A DNA stretch of 35,441 nucleotides from Pseudomonadota bacterium (GCA_005804885.1 SYOX01000147.1:1-35441); one strand, 5' to 3'. Counted from the first letter of the stretch, positions 23,933 through 32,610 are shown. Notes: generated by a model not told the origin, from the sequence alone. Numbers and translations are program-made.

Positions 23933-26900
23933 GAAGACCCCCTGGCGAGCCGCTCAAGGGCGTTGAGCTCGTCGACGAGGCGGTCGTGGAGGTGGTTGGG
24001 CACGATGATCTCCTCGTCCGTGGACCCCGCCTCGACGAGCCCGGCCAGGAAGAGGTGTTCGAGGTGCAGGTCGATCTCCTGCGGGCCGAGCATCAGGAGG
24101 GCCTGGAGATCGCGCCGCTCCATCGCCCCGAGGCGCAGCAGGCCAGCCAGCAACTCCAGGGCGTCCTCCGTGAGCTGCGCCAAAAAGGGCACCTCGATCT
24201 CGACCAGCGTGGAGGTCTCGATGGCGCCGTCGACCAGCCGCACGGACCTGAGGTGGTGGTAGAGGGCCGCCCTCGTGTTGCCTTGCGCGATCTGGGACAG
24301 CCGCTTGAAGTAGAGCGCCTCGTCGTCGTCGGCCTGCCAGAAGGTCAGCCGCTCCCTCCAGCCCAGCTTGTGCTTGAAGGACCAGCCCAGGCCGCTGATC
24401 TGGTGGCGCGACTCGATGACCTTGCGGCAATCCTCCCACCCGAGCGGCCCAAGCTCGATGTGGTGCGAGAAGGCCGAGCGCATGTCAAGGAGCGCCTCGA
24501 AGTGCTGAAGCGCGTTCCACTGCACCGACACCACCCACAGGGCCTTGTGGCTCGAGCGCACCAGCAAGTTCTGGAAGATCCTCAAGCGCTCGACGCCCTC
24601 CAGCGTCGGCTCGAACCAGTGCTCCAGGCCGCTGATGAAGACCGCCCCGGGCTCTCGCCCGAGGGCCGCCAGGACGCCGTCGACGGAGGGATCGCAGTCC
24701 AGCTCGGTGGCCAGCGCCTCGACCAGCCCCTCGCGCCGGGAGCTGAAGTGATCGTGGAGGCGGATGAGCCTGTCGACGCCGACCTCAAGCTGGAACATGT
24801 TCAAGAGCGAGGTCTTGCCCGATCCGTTGGGGCCAGTCACCAGCACCGCCGCCCGCTGCCCCCCTCGCCAGGCCGTCTCGATCTGGATCAAGGCCTCAAG
24901 CTCGGCCTTGTGCACCACGAAGAGGCGCCTGTCGTCCAGCGGCCGCAGCGCGAAGAGGCGCAGGTAGCGCGGCGGCAACCCGAGCGCCTCGGGCGCGCGC
25001 AGGTTCTCCTGGAGGTGGGCCCGCATCCTGGCCGGGGAGAGCCGCTCGACCCCGGATCGCACCCGAAGTGCTTGAATCTGCTCCTGATTCTTGAAGCCAT
25101 GGGCGAAGGTGCTCGCGCGAGCCAGCAGGCGCCCGCCGAAGCGGACCCCGGCGGCGATCAGCGAGCCGCGCGCCTTGAGCCCCTCCTGCTCCTGCGGCAC
25201 GCAGGCCTGGGCGACGGCCGCCAGCGTCTGGCTCGTCTCGTCCTTCAAGGCCGCGATCATCCCACTGAGCTGCTCCTTGATCTCGTCCTGCAGGATCTCG
25301 ACGCGATCGATCGCCGCCTGGACGCTCTCCAGCAGCGGCCCCTCCGAGGCGACGTGACCCTTGAGGCTCAGTTCGAAGGCGTAGGCGACGATGTGGACGC
25401 TCTCGGAGAGCCGCGCGGGCACGGAGCTGACCAGATCGAGCGCCTCGGCGTGGTGGTGCAGCAGCTCCGGCAGGAACTCCTCGATGAGCTGGCGCCGGAG
25501 GATGGCGCGAAAGGGGATCTCGATCGTCCGCACCTCGGTCAAGGGGCCCGACTCCGGCAGCAGCCGCTCCACCCAGGGCGCGATGACGTGAAGCCGCTCG
25601 GGCGCAGACTCGATCATGTCGCGCAGCGCGTCGGTGAAGTGGTGCGGCAGCGCGTGGTGGCGAAACTCCGCCGTGCTGGTCTTGAGCCGCGCGCGGGTCT
25701 CCTCGGAGAAGAGCTGCCGGATCTTCTCCAGCATCCCCCGCGTCTTCTCCTCGTCGACCCCCTCGGCCTGCTCAAGCTCCTTGCGCAGCGCGTGGAGCTC
25801 GGCGCTGATCAGCTCCGACTTCCTGACCAGCGCCTCGTCGACCTGCTTGAGCGGCGCCTCGAGCCTGTGGCTGATGAGCCGCTCGATGTCGACCCGACAC
25901 CCCTCCAGCAGCGCCTTGAGCAACAGCCGATCGCGCCGCGCGTTGAAGTAGCCGGCCCAGATCCTCGGCCGCGCGATCAACTCGTTGTGCAGCGCGCGGA
26001 CCTCGGGCTCGACCGCCGCGAAGGTGATCAGCGACACGGGCGTCGAGGGCGTGTCGGCCCTGGACGCCAGCCCGATCGTCGTCAGCGCCCCCTCCCTCAT
26101 CTGCCCCACTCCCCCGCGGCGGATGGCCTCGACCCCCAGCGCCCGACCCTCCTTGATGGCCTCCGTCGCCTGAGCCGCGTCGAGCTGACCGTCGAGATAC
26201 AAGCGCAGCGCCTCGAAGCAGGCGGCCTCGGCCCGATAGCGGGCGTCGCCCATCGCCATGAGCGCCTTCATGAAGGGCACCTCCAGCGACACCCGCCCGA
26301 TGGTCCGCATCGGCACCCTCCGCCGCCTCGCCGCGCCGGAGATCACCATCAGCGCCCGGCGCCCGACGCGCCTCAAGCCCTCGACCGCGCCTTGACCCGG
26401 CCGGCGCGCCATCCAGCGCGCCTCCATCGGCACCTCGATCTCGACCGGGAGCCTGCACAGCACCTCGATGACGGCCGAAATCGCCGAGCGGAGCCGGAGC
26501 GACTCCTCGCCCTGATCGAAGTCCAGCGGCTGCTCGCCGAAGCGCTGGACCGCCGCGCGCCGCTCCTGCTCCGTCGCCTCGGCCTCCAGCAGCCGCAGGC
26601 TGGCGTCAAAGAGCCGCGTCAGCCCCTCCTCGTCGTGGACCATCGAGGCGCGGATCGACCCCTCGACCCCCTCGATGAGGCCGCGCACCGCCGCCGCCAG
26701 CGCCTCGTCCTCAAGCTCGACCCCTATCACCTCGTAGGGCACCGCCGCTGGCGCGCCCTCCTGGGTCGACGGCCCTCCGGACGCCAGCGCCTGCCCCTCG
26801 ACCGAGCCCACTTCCGGCGCCGAGGCGCCGGACGCCTCGCCTGGCCCCTCGCCGGGCACCTCGCCGCTGCGCTTGAGCGCGAACCCCAACGTGATCGGCC

Positions 26901-28200
26901 CGCCGAGCAGGTTGAGCGCCACCAGCGCCATGCCCATCGCCGTGATCATCTCGGCGTGCTCGGGCAGCGCGCGCGCGGTCAGCAGCACCAGGCCCAGCGT
27001 CACGCCGGACTGGGGGATGTAGGCCAGCCACGCGAAGCGCCGCACCGCGCTCGACTCGTCGGCCAGCACCCCGGCCGCGCGGCTGGACAGGTAGTAGGCC
27101 ACCAGCCGCCCACCGGACAGCAGCAGCGCCAGCGGCAAGAGCCGGATCGACACGCTCAGATCAATGCTGGCGCCAGCGGTCGTGAAGAAGACGACGAAGA
27201 CCGGCAGCGCCACCACCTCCAGCGGGTGCATCAGCTCGTGCTCGTGGGGCGAGAAGTTGCGCACCAGGAAGCCAGCGACGATGAAGACCAGCAGCAGCTC
27301 CAGGTGGAAGACCACGCTGATCTGCGCCACGACCAGGATCATCGCGACGACAAAGAGCAGCATCTCCGCGTGGACAAAGCGGATATACGCAATGACCAGC
27401 CCCCCGACCGCCAGCCCGACGAGGATCGACAGCCCGATCTCCCAGACCACGTTGAGCAGCGTCACCGGGTCGAAGCCCCCCCCGGAGAAGGTGGCCCTGG
27501 CCACCGCGATCGCCACCGCGAGGCACGCCACGACCACGACGTCCTTCAGGACCGCGATGGCCAGCAGGATGTCCGTCAAGCGCCCCTTGGTCTTCAGATC
27601 GCTGGTGACGGCCAGCGCGATGGCCGGCGAGGTGCCGATGCCCAGCACGGCGAAGAGCAGGGCGAAGGCGAAGGCGGAGGGCGGGTCCTTGATGCCCAGC
27701 GGGTTGACAGCGTAATAGGCGCCGAGGAAGGGGCCGCCGACCAGGATCAGCAAGGCCAGGACCTTCAGCGTCACGGTCCAGGCCAGCGTCTTCCAGACCT
27801 TGGCCGTGGCCTTCAGATCCAGCTCCAGCCCCGCCATCGTGGCGATGAGCCCCAGCGCCAGGGTGTTGAAGATCTTCATCTCCTGGACGACCGCACCCGA
27901 GAGGATCGACCGGGTGCCTTCGCCGACGAGCAGCTCGGCCAGCGAGGGCCCCAGGACCACGCCGGTCAGGATGTAGCCCGTCACACGCGGCAGCCCGAGC
28001 TTGTTGACGATCCCCCCGACCGTGAAGGCGAAGAGCGCCGTGAAGCCGATGCTGGCCAGCGTCAGCGGATCCACCTCCCCCTTGAGCGCCTCGGGCCGGG
28101 CAAGCTGCAGGGCCAGCATCACGGCAAAGAGCCCCAGAAGCACGCCCACCTGCTTGATGAGCGAGCCCCTGTCCGCGACCTCCTGCGTCGAGTCAGACAT
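23929..28200 (-). CDS. CPA-type cation:proton antiporter fused to a large cytoplasmic region with a P-loop (AAA+/STAND-like) ATPase
   Basis: A 1423-residue protein. Residues about 15-440 form a 12-13 helix Na+/H+ exchanger domain of the CPA2/Kef type: GYILTGVVLGPSLAELL, LGLIATMAGLELDL, GTSPAIAL and LTDILLAIAVLKDVVVV (Asp220 at the usual ion-binding position). A Gly/Ala/Pro linker (445-485) leads to about 600 residues of helical, coiled-coil-like sequence. From about 1095 comes a P-loop ATPase: VLVTGPNGSGKTSLLNMF (Lys1129), Walker B-like AVFISGLEHW (1186-1195) in which the usual acidic pair is replaced, a sensor-like LWVVSVQWNA, and a C-terminal winged-helix-like end (LEHLFLAGLVEAG). Ordinary Kef proteins are about 600 residues with RCK/TrkA-N domains, absent here. 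ATG follows the upstream gene's TAG with no gap. Confidence 0.9.
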   Translation of the reverse strand: MSDSTQEVADRGSLIKQVGVLLGLFAVMLALQLARPEALKGEVDPLTLASIGFTALFAFTVGGIVNKLGLPRVTGYILTGVVLGPSLAELLVGEGTRSILSGAVVQEMKIFNTLALGLIATMAGLELDLKATAKVWKTLAWTVTLKVLALLILVGGPFLGAYYAVNPLGIKDPPSAFAFALLFAVLGIGTSPAIALAVTSDLKTKGRLTDILLAIAVLKDVVVVACLAVAIAVARATFSGGGFDPVTLLNVVWEIGLSILVGLAVGGLVIAYIRFVHAEMLLFVVAMILVVAQISVVFHLELLLVFIVAGFLVRNFSPHEHELMHPLEVVALPVFVVFFTTAGASIDLSVSIRLLPLALLLSGGRLVAYYLSSRAAGVLADESSAVRRFAWLAYIPQSGVTLGLVLLTARALPEHAEMITAMGMALVALNLLGGPITLGFALKRSGEVPGEGPGEASGASAPEVGSVEGQALASGGPSTQEGAPAAVPYEVIGVELEDEALAAAVRGLIEGVEGSIRASMVHDEEGLTRLFDASLRLLEAEATEQERRAAVQRFGEQPLDFDQGEESLRLRSAISAVIEVLCRLPVEIEVPMEARWMARRPGQGAVEGLRRVGRRALMVISGAARRRRVPMRTIGRVSLEVPFMKALMAMGDARYRAEAACFEALRLYLDGQLDAAQATEAIKEGRALGVEAIRRGGVGQMREGALTTIGLASRADTPSTPVSLITFAAVEPEVRALHNELIARPRIWAGYFNARRDRLLLKALLEGCRVDIERLISHRLEAPLKQVDEALVRKSELISAELHALRKELEQAEGVDEEKTRGMLEKIRQLFSEETRARLKTSTAEFRHHALPHHFTDALRDMIESAPERLHVIAPWVERLLPESGPLTEVRTIEIPFRAILRRQLIEEFLPELLHHHAEALDLVSSVPARLSESVHIVAYAFELSLKGHVASEGPLLESVQAAIDRVEILQDEIKEQLSGMIAALKDETSQTLAAVAQACVPQEQEGLKARGSLIAAGVRFGGRLLARASTFAHGFKNQEQIQALRVRSGVERLSPARMRAHLQENLRAPEALGLPPRYLRLFALRPLDDRRLFVVHKAELEALIQIETAWRGGQRAAVLVTGPNGSGKTSLLNMFQLEVGVDRLIRLHDHFSSRREGLVEALATELDCDPSVDGVLAALGREPGAVFISGLEHWFEPTLEGVERLRIFQNLLVRSSHKALWVVSVQWNALQHFEALLDMRSAFSHHIELGPLGWEDCRKVIESRHQISGLGWSFKHKLGWRERLTFWQADDDEALYFKRLSQIAQGNTRAALYHHLRSVRLVDGAIETSTLVEIEVPFLAQLTEDALELLAGLLRLGAMERRDLQALLMLGPQEIDLHLEHLFLAGLVEAGSTDEEIIVPNHLHDRLVDELNALERLARGSS

Positions 28201-29535
28201 CTAGCGGCCCTCCCCGGCGCCGTCGGCCAGCTCCGCCCAGGTCGGCGATCCCTCGCCGAGCCCGTCGGGGCCTGCGCCCCGCTCGGGCAGGACCATGTCG
28301 GTGTAGAGCTCCTCGGCGTCGGCAAGGACCCGACGCAACGACCGCGTGGCCATGAAGTCCTGCGCCAGCATGGCCAGCAGCAGCGTCGTCAGGGCGAACG
28401 AGGCGTTCTCCGGGCTCAGGCGCGTGAAGTCCACCGCGATCGCCACCGCGATGACCCCCTGGGACAGGAGCCCATTGCCGAAGCGCCTCACCCGCCCGCT
28501 CCCCTTGATCAACGGCACCATCAGCGCCGTCCCGGTCCTCAAGCCCACGAAGCGCAGGATCATGTACAGAGGCACGAAGACCCACATCCAGGGCTGCTCG
28601 ATCGGCTTCCAGACGATGCCGGCGAAGATCAGCAGCAATATCAAGGTCGGGTGGTCAAGCCGCTGGACGACCCCCCGCAGGATCTCGGCGTGCTTGGACA
28701 GCAGCGCCAGCGTCGCCCCCACGATCAGGTTGATGAACAAGGGCGACAGCCCCAGCGCCGTCGCCACGCCGCTGGCGAAGATGACGCAGCCCAGCGTGGC
28801 CAGGAAGACGTGCGGCGTCGAGCGCACCCGACCGATGAAGGCGATGAAGAGCAACCCGCAGATCACCCCGACCCCGGCGCTGGCCCCCAGCCAGGTCAAG
28901 GGATCGAAGCCGCCCAGGACGCCGCCCACCGCCCGCGATCGGAGCACCGAGGCGATAATCCCGAAGCAGAACACGGCGATCGTGTCGCTGACGATCGAGA
29001 AGGCCAGCAGGTTGCGCGTCACCCACCCCGAGGCGCTCAAGAGCCGGGCCACCGCCTCGATCCGCGTCGAGGAGGACACGCAGGCCATCACCCCCACCGT
29101 CCCCGACAGGATCAACACCTGCTCTCGGGCCAGCGGCTCCACCGGCGCCAGGGTCAGGAAGGCGGCGCACCCCACCGCTGGCACCGCGATGGCGATCGCC
29201 GAGGCGATCACGCGCGGCCCCAGCGACTTGACCTCCGAGACATGCTCGCGCAGCCTCAACCCCAGCGTGAAGCCCACCAGCCCCAGCAAGAGCGAGATGA
29301 CGGGCTCGAGGTGCTGGAGGGTCTCTTTTTGAACGAAGGAGGTCACCAGCGGGCCGAGCACGATCCCCAGCGCCAGGTACTCCGCGCCTGAGAAGGCGAA
29401 GTAGGCCGGCACGTAGCGCTTCAGGAGCCGGCTGGCCACGAAGCTGAAGACGATGATGATGACAAGAATGATGGTCGTGTTCATCCACACCCACGGCAGG
29501 GAAACGAAGAATCCAGACCACGCTTGGGCGGTCAT
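28201..29535 (-). CDS. CPA-type cation:proton antiporter
   Basis: A 444-residue polytopic protein of the Na+/H+ exchanger (CPA) superfamily with about 12 helices, for example TTIILVIIIVFSFVASRLL, ALGIVLGPLVTSF, VISLLLGLVGFTLGL and AFSIVSDTIAVFCFG (Asp184 as probable ion-site residue). Residues 395-444 are a short soluble tail without RCK or ATPase domains. It should exchange Na+ or K+ for protons across the inner membrane. The ATG at 29535 is used; Met18 is a possible alternative and neither has a strong ribosome binding site. It is the first gene of the operon, directly followed by the antiporter-ATPase fusion, and diverges from a Ser/Thr kinase gene with a 118-nt gap. It may act as a partner or paralogue of the fused antiporter. 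Confidence 0.88.
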   Translation of the reverse strand: MTAQAWSGFFVSLPWVWMNTTIILVIIIVFSFVASRLLKRYVPAYFAFSGAEYLALGIVLGPLVTSFVQKETLQHLEPVISLLLGLVGFTLGLRLREHVSEVKSLGPRVIASAIAIAVPAVGCAAFLTLAPVEPLAREQVLILSGTVGVMACVSSSTRIEAVARLLSASGWVTRNLLAFSIVSDTIAVFCFGIIASVLRSRAVGGVLGGFDPLTWLGASAGVGVICGLLFIAFIGRVRSTPHVFLATLGCVIFASGVATALGLSPLFINLIVGATLALLSKHAEILRGVVQRLDHPTLILLLIFAGIVWKPIEQPWMWVFVPLYMILRFVGLRTGTALMVPLIKGSGRVRRFGNGLLSQGVIAVAIAVDFTRLSPENASFALTTLLLAMLAQDFMATRSLRRVLADAEELYTDMVLPERGAGPDGLGEGSPTWAELADGAGEGR

Positions 29536-29584
29536 CCCACCATCCCAGACTTCGCCGCGCCCGTCCAGCCCCCAGCGCCGGAAG

Positions 29585-29614
29585 TTGACGCGGGGGCCAG
29601 CGGCTGGCTACTCT
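29585..29614 (+). promoter_or_regulatory. Putative promoter of the 29654 kinase gene
   Basis: TTGACG at 29585-29590 and TACTCT at 29609-29614, spacer 18, end 39 bases before the ATG at 29654. This is in the gap shared with the divergent ion-transport operon. Confidence 0.4.
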
Positions 29615-29653
29615 CAGGGGGTCTCGACTGGCTGACCCCGAGCCCCTCCACGC

Positions 29654-31192
29654 ATGGCCGCAGATCTCAAGGATCAAAACCTTCCGCCGACCTTCCTGAC
29701 CGAAGGCACGGTCCTCAACGAGCGCTACAAGGTCGAGGGCTTCCTCGGCGCGGGGGGCTTCGCCGCCGTCTACAAGGCCCACGATCTGGCCATCAAGCGC
29801 CCCGTGGCCATCAAGGTCCTCTCGGCGCTGGTCGCCAACCCCGATCCCCGCAAGCACAAGGACATCCTGGCCCGCTTCCGCCGCGAAGCCACCGCCATGG
29901 CCCAGATCCGCCACCCCAACGTCGTCACCATCTACGACGTCGGCGTCACCGACGCCCTCTCCCTGCCCTACATCGTCATGGAGCTGCTCGACGGCCACGA
30001 CCTCGACGTCGAACTGAGCCAGCACGGCCCCATGACCCCGGCCCGCGCCCTCCGCCTCCTGCTGCGCTGCCTGGACGCCCTCGACATCGGCCACAAGGCG
30101 GGCATCGTCCACAAGGACCTCAAGCCCTCCAACCTCCACATCGTCGACCGCGGCACCCGCTACGAGGCGCTGCGCGTGATGGACTTCGGCATCGCCCGCC
30201 TCCGGGACGAGGACGCCGCCCTGACCGGCACCGGCCAGCTCCTCGGCACCCCCCAGTACCTCAGCCCCGAGTACATCAGCCACCAGCTCGTCAGCCCCGC
30301 CCTGGACGTCTACCAGATGGGCCTGCTCCTCGTGGAGGTCCTCACCGGACGCAAGGTCGTCAACTCCGACAACCCCATCGCCTGCGCCCTGGCCCACAAG
30401 GCCAGCGAGCTCCTCCTCCCCCTCGACCTGATGGCCAGCCCCCTCGGCCCCGTCATCGCCCGCGCCCTGGCCCTCAAACCCGACGACCGATACCCCGACG
30501 CCGGCTCCTTCGCCGAGGCCCTCGCCGACGTCGACCTCTCCGAGGTCCGCATCGACGCCGCCGGCCCCACCCGCTTCCTGCGCGACATCACCCAGAACCT
30601 CCGCACCGCCGCCTTCGACGCCTCCCCCGAGAACACCGGCGACTTCCTGCCCAACGACCTCGATATGATCGATCTCCCCATGGAGGAGCGCAGGACCATC
30701 CGCGTCCCCAGCATCCGCCTTCAACCCCTCAAGCGCGGCGCCACCCTGGCCCTCAACGACCTGACGGCCCTGGCACCCCCAGACGCCGTCGCCGGCCCCA
30801 CCACCCCCTTCAAGCCCCCCACCATGCCCCCGCCCCACGCCCCGCCCGGCGTCTCCATGAAGAGCACCATCCCCCTGACCTTCTTCAACGACGACGAATC
30901 CACCCACATCGACGACGCACCCAACCTCTCCAACGAACACGACTTCATCGACGACCCGACCACCCTCTCCGACGCCAACCCTCAACCTCACCTCACACGG
31001 CCCCCGCGCCCCGCAGCGGCCCGCCCCCACGGGCCCGTCCACACCTCCTGGCCCCTCTTCGCCGCGCTGGGCCTCATCTTCGCGCTCATCGCCCTCGGCT
31101 TCGTCGGCGTCATCATCCTCAAGGGCGCCCGCTCGCCCGCCCTCGCCCCGGCCGTGATCACCCATGACGCCGGCCCCTCCCTCAACCCCTGA
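29654..31192 (+). CDS. Membrane-anchored Ser/Thr protein kinase (HKD variant)
   Basis: A 512-residue Pkn/Hanks-type kinase. Catalytic domain about 25-290: glycine loop GAGGFA (32-37), VAIK (Lys54), Glu79, IVHKDLKPSN with catalytic Asp155, MDFGIARL (Asp177) and GTPQYLSPE (198-206). HRD is HKD, a conservative Arg-to-Lys change, and APE is SPE. A long Pro/Asp/Thr-rich linker follows (about 300-460), then one transmembrane helix (about 466-488) and a short tail. Topology suggests a cytoplasmic kinase with a C-terminal anchor, like the kinase at 5051-6568. It diverges from the antiporter/MscS operon and could regulate ion transport, which is inference from position only. The start ATG at 29654 lacks a strong ribosome binding site but fits the domain boundary. 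Confidence 0.92.
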   Translation: MAADLKDQNLPPTFLTEGTVLNERYKVEGFLGAGGFAAVYKAHDLAIKRPVAIKVLSALVANPDPRKHKDILARFRREATAMAQIRHPNVVTIYDVGVTDALSLPYIVMELLDGHDLDVELSQHGPMTPARALRLLLRCLDALDIGHKAGIVHKDLKPSNLHIVDRGTRYEALRVMDFGIARLRDEDAALTGTGQLLGTPQYLSPEYISHQLVSPALDVYQMGLLLVEVLTGRKVVNSDNPIACALAHKASELLLPLDLMASPLGPVIARALALKPDDRYPDAGSFAEALADVDLSEVRIDAAGPTRFLRDITQNLRTAAFDASPENTGDFLPNDLDMIDLPMEERRTIRVPSIRLQPLKRGATLALNDLTALAPPDAVAGPTTPFKPPTMPPPHAPPGVSMKSTIPLTFFNDDESTHIDDAPNLSNEHDFIDDPTTLSDANPQPHLTRPPRPAAARPHGPVHTSWPLFAALGLIFALIALGFVGVIILKGARSPALAPAVITHDAGPSLNP

Positions 31193-31270
31193 GCCTCCAC
31201 CGCCCGACGCCGACCCTCCCCCGATCCCGCAAGGACGAAGGTCGCCGCGCCAAAGCTCGACGCCTTTGAC

Positions 31271-31299
31271 TTGACGAGGCGAGGCGGCTGACCGACGAT
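31271..31299 (+). promoter_or_regulatory. Weak possible promoter of the cupredoxin-like gene
   Basis: TTGACG at 31271-31276 and GACGAT at 31294-31299 with a 17-base spacer lie about 118 bases before the ATG at 31418. The -10 match is weak and the leader would be long. The remaining intergenic sequence 31193-31417 shows no gene. Confidence 0.2.
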
Positions 31300-31417
31300 G
31301 GGGTCGCCCTGTTGAAGAGGGAGAGAAGATTTTGCGCGCGAGTGCGTCTCAACCCCCAGGGCGTCCCCAGGCGCCGTTGCTGATGTTGTCCTTTAGAGAA
31401 CCAGGAGAGACAGAACC

Positions 31418-31846
31418 ATGACCTTGACCAAGCTCCGCCCCTTCTTTACGCTCACCTTCGCCCTCGGGCTTTCCCTGACCCTCGCCGGCTGCGGCGATCT
31501 GGACGACGACATCGAGTGCGACCCTGAGCTGGACGGGCCGGACTGCGTCTGCGAAGACCCCGAGGATCTCCTGACCTGCGCCTTCATCGACGAGGACGAC
31601 GCGGACCTCCAGGCCAACATCGAGATCATCGACTTCGGCTTCTCGCCCCAGAACGTCACCATCAAGGCCGGCGGCACCGTCACCTGGACCAACAAGGAGG
31701 CCACCCAGCACTCCGTGACCTGCGACACCTGCACCTTCGACGAGGTCCTGGACGAGAACGACACCTTCAACCAGGCCGGCACCTTCACCTACATCGACCG
31801 CCTCAACGACGGCCCCAAGCTGACCGGCACCATCACCGTCGAGTAA
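31418..31846 (+). CDS. Cupredoxin (plastocyanin-like) lipoprotein lacking most copper ligands
   Basis: A 142-residue lipoprotein: signal peptide with LAGC (Cys25), an acidic Cys-containing spacer (ECDPELDGPDCVCEDPEDLL), then a plastocyanin/azurin-like beta-sandwich (about 66-142): IIDFGFSPQNVTIKAGGTVT, WTNKEATQHSV and a final GTITVE. In plastocyanins one His lies after the W-x-N segment (here His98) and the Cys, second His and Met lie in the final G-x-F-x-Y-x-C...H...M loop. Here that loop reads GTFTYIDRLNDGPKLTG, with none of the three. Two extra Cys (102, 105) follow His98. Classical type 1 copper binding is therefore unlikely. AGGAGA nine bases upstream supports the ATG at 31418. Probable periplasmic or outer-membrane location. 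Confidence 0.82.
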   Translation: MTLTKLRPFFTLTFALGLSLTLAGCGDLDDDIECDPELDGPDCVCEDPEDLLTCAFIDEDDADLQANIEIIDFGFSPQNVTIKAGGTVTWTNKEATQHSVTCDTCTFDEVLDENDTFNQAGTFTYIDRLNDGPKLTGTITVE

Positions 31847-31893
31847 CGCCAGGCTCCCTCGCCACCGACCACCACCGCAGCCCTTCGGGCGAC

Positions 31894-31917
31894 GAGGCGA
31901 CCGTGCGGGTCGCCCTC
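31894..31917. other. GC-rich hairpin in the cupredoxin/hydroxylase gap
   Basis: GAGGCGACC, a 5-nt loop GTGCG and GGTCGCCCTC can form a 9-bp stem with one bulged base. No T tract follows, so it is not a classical intrinsic terminator. It may attenuate or stabilise transcript ends between the cupredoxin gene and the hydroxylase gene. Confidence 0.3.
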
Positions 31918-31956
31918 GCCTGACCTTCGAAGGGTTGGCTCCCGACCGAGGGGATC

Positions 31957-32610
31957 ATGGCGCAGCCCGTGGGGGCCTTCAGGGCCGATTACCGCCAGCG
32001 GCGACTGCCGGCGCGCTACTCGGGCGCGCTGCACGCCCTGAGCACGACCCTCATCCTGGGCACCGCCGTCACCACGGCGATCGCGCTGCTCGACGCGGTC
32101 GAGCCCCTCGAGTGGCTCACGATCCCCGCCATCTTCTTGATCTCAAACCTCTTTGAGTACGCGCTCCACCGCGCCCACCTCCACCACCCCCTGCCCGGCG
32201 CCCGCGCGCTCTTCCGCATCCACACGCTGGAGCACCACAGCTACTTCACCGCCGAGGCCATGGCGCTTGAGGGCCACCGCGATCTTCACATGATCCTGCT
32301 GCCCTGGTGGTCGCCGATGCTGGCGGCCTTCGTCGGCTACCCAAGCTTCGGCGCGCTGGTCGCGTGGCTCCTGACGCCCAACGTGGCCTGCTTGATGATC
32401 GCCACGGCCGCCTCCTACTTCCTGATGTACGAGGCCCTTCACTTCTGCCACCACGCCCCCGAGGGCAGCCTCATCGCGCGCCTGCCCTTGCTCCGTACCC
32501 TGCGGGAGCACCACCGGGCGCACCACGACAAGGCGCTGATGGGTCGGCGCAACTTCAACATCACCCTGCCGATCTTCGACTGGCTGCTGGGCACCACCCA
32601 CAAGCCCTGA
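31957..32610 (+). CDS. Fatty acid hydroxylase / sterol desaturase superfamily membrane protein
   Basis: A 217-residue membrane di-iron enzyme candidate. Histidine clusters fit the superfamily: EYALHRAHLHH (71-77), RIHTLEHHSYF (His89, His93, His94), ALHFCHHAPEG (162-166) and LREHHRAHHDK (185-190), followed by the typical FNITLPIFDWLLGT ending. At least four hydrophobic segments are seen (about 27-45, 52-66, 118-136, 142-160). Members hydroxylate or desaturate lipids in the membrane with a di-iron centre; the substrate here, possibly a fatty acid or carotenoid, is unknown. GAGGGGATC immediately precedes the ATG at 31957. The last codons and stop are included in a short tandem duplication. It converges with the lipoprotein gene at 32887-34722. 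Confidence 0.85.
   Translation: MAQPVGAFRADYRQRRLPARYSGALHALSTTLILGTAVTTAIALLDAVEPLEWLTIPAIFLISNLFEYALHRAHLHHPLPGARALFRIHTLEHHSYFTAEAMALEGHRDLHMILLPWWSPMLAAFVGYPSFGALVAWLLTPNVACLMIATAASYFLMYEALHFCHHAPEGSLIARLPLLRTLREHHRAHHDKALMGRRNFNITLPIFDWLLGTTHKP

Noticed and set aside
23986..29391. A 1801-codon open frame on the plus strand opposite the ion-transport operon
   Set aside because: It runs antisense to three well-supported membrane proteins. The translation is Arg/Gln/Asp/His-rich low-complexity sequence with no family signal, as expected when high-GC third positions suppress stops on the opposite strand.
31193..31417. A small gene or riboswitch before the cupredoxin-like gene
   Set aside because: No open frame with a ribosome binding site and no recognisable aptamer pattern; only a weak promoter-like pair is present.
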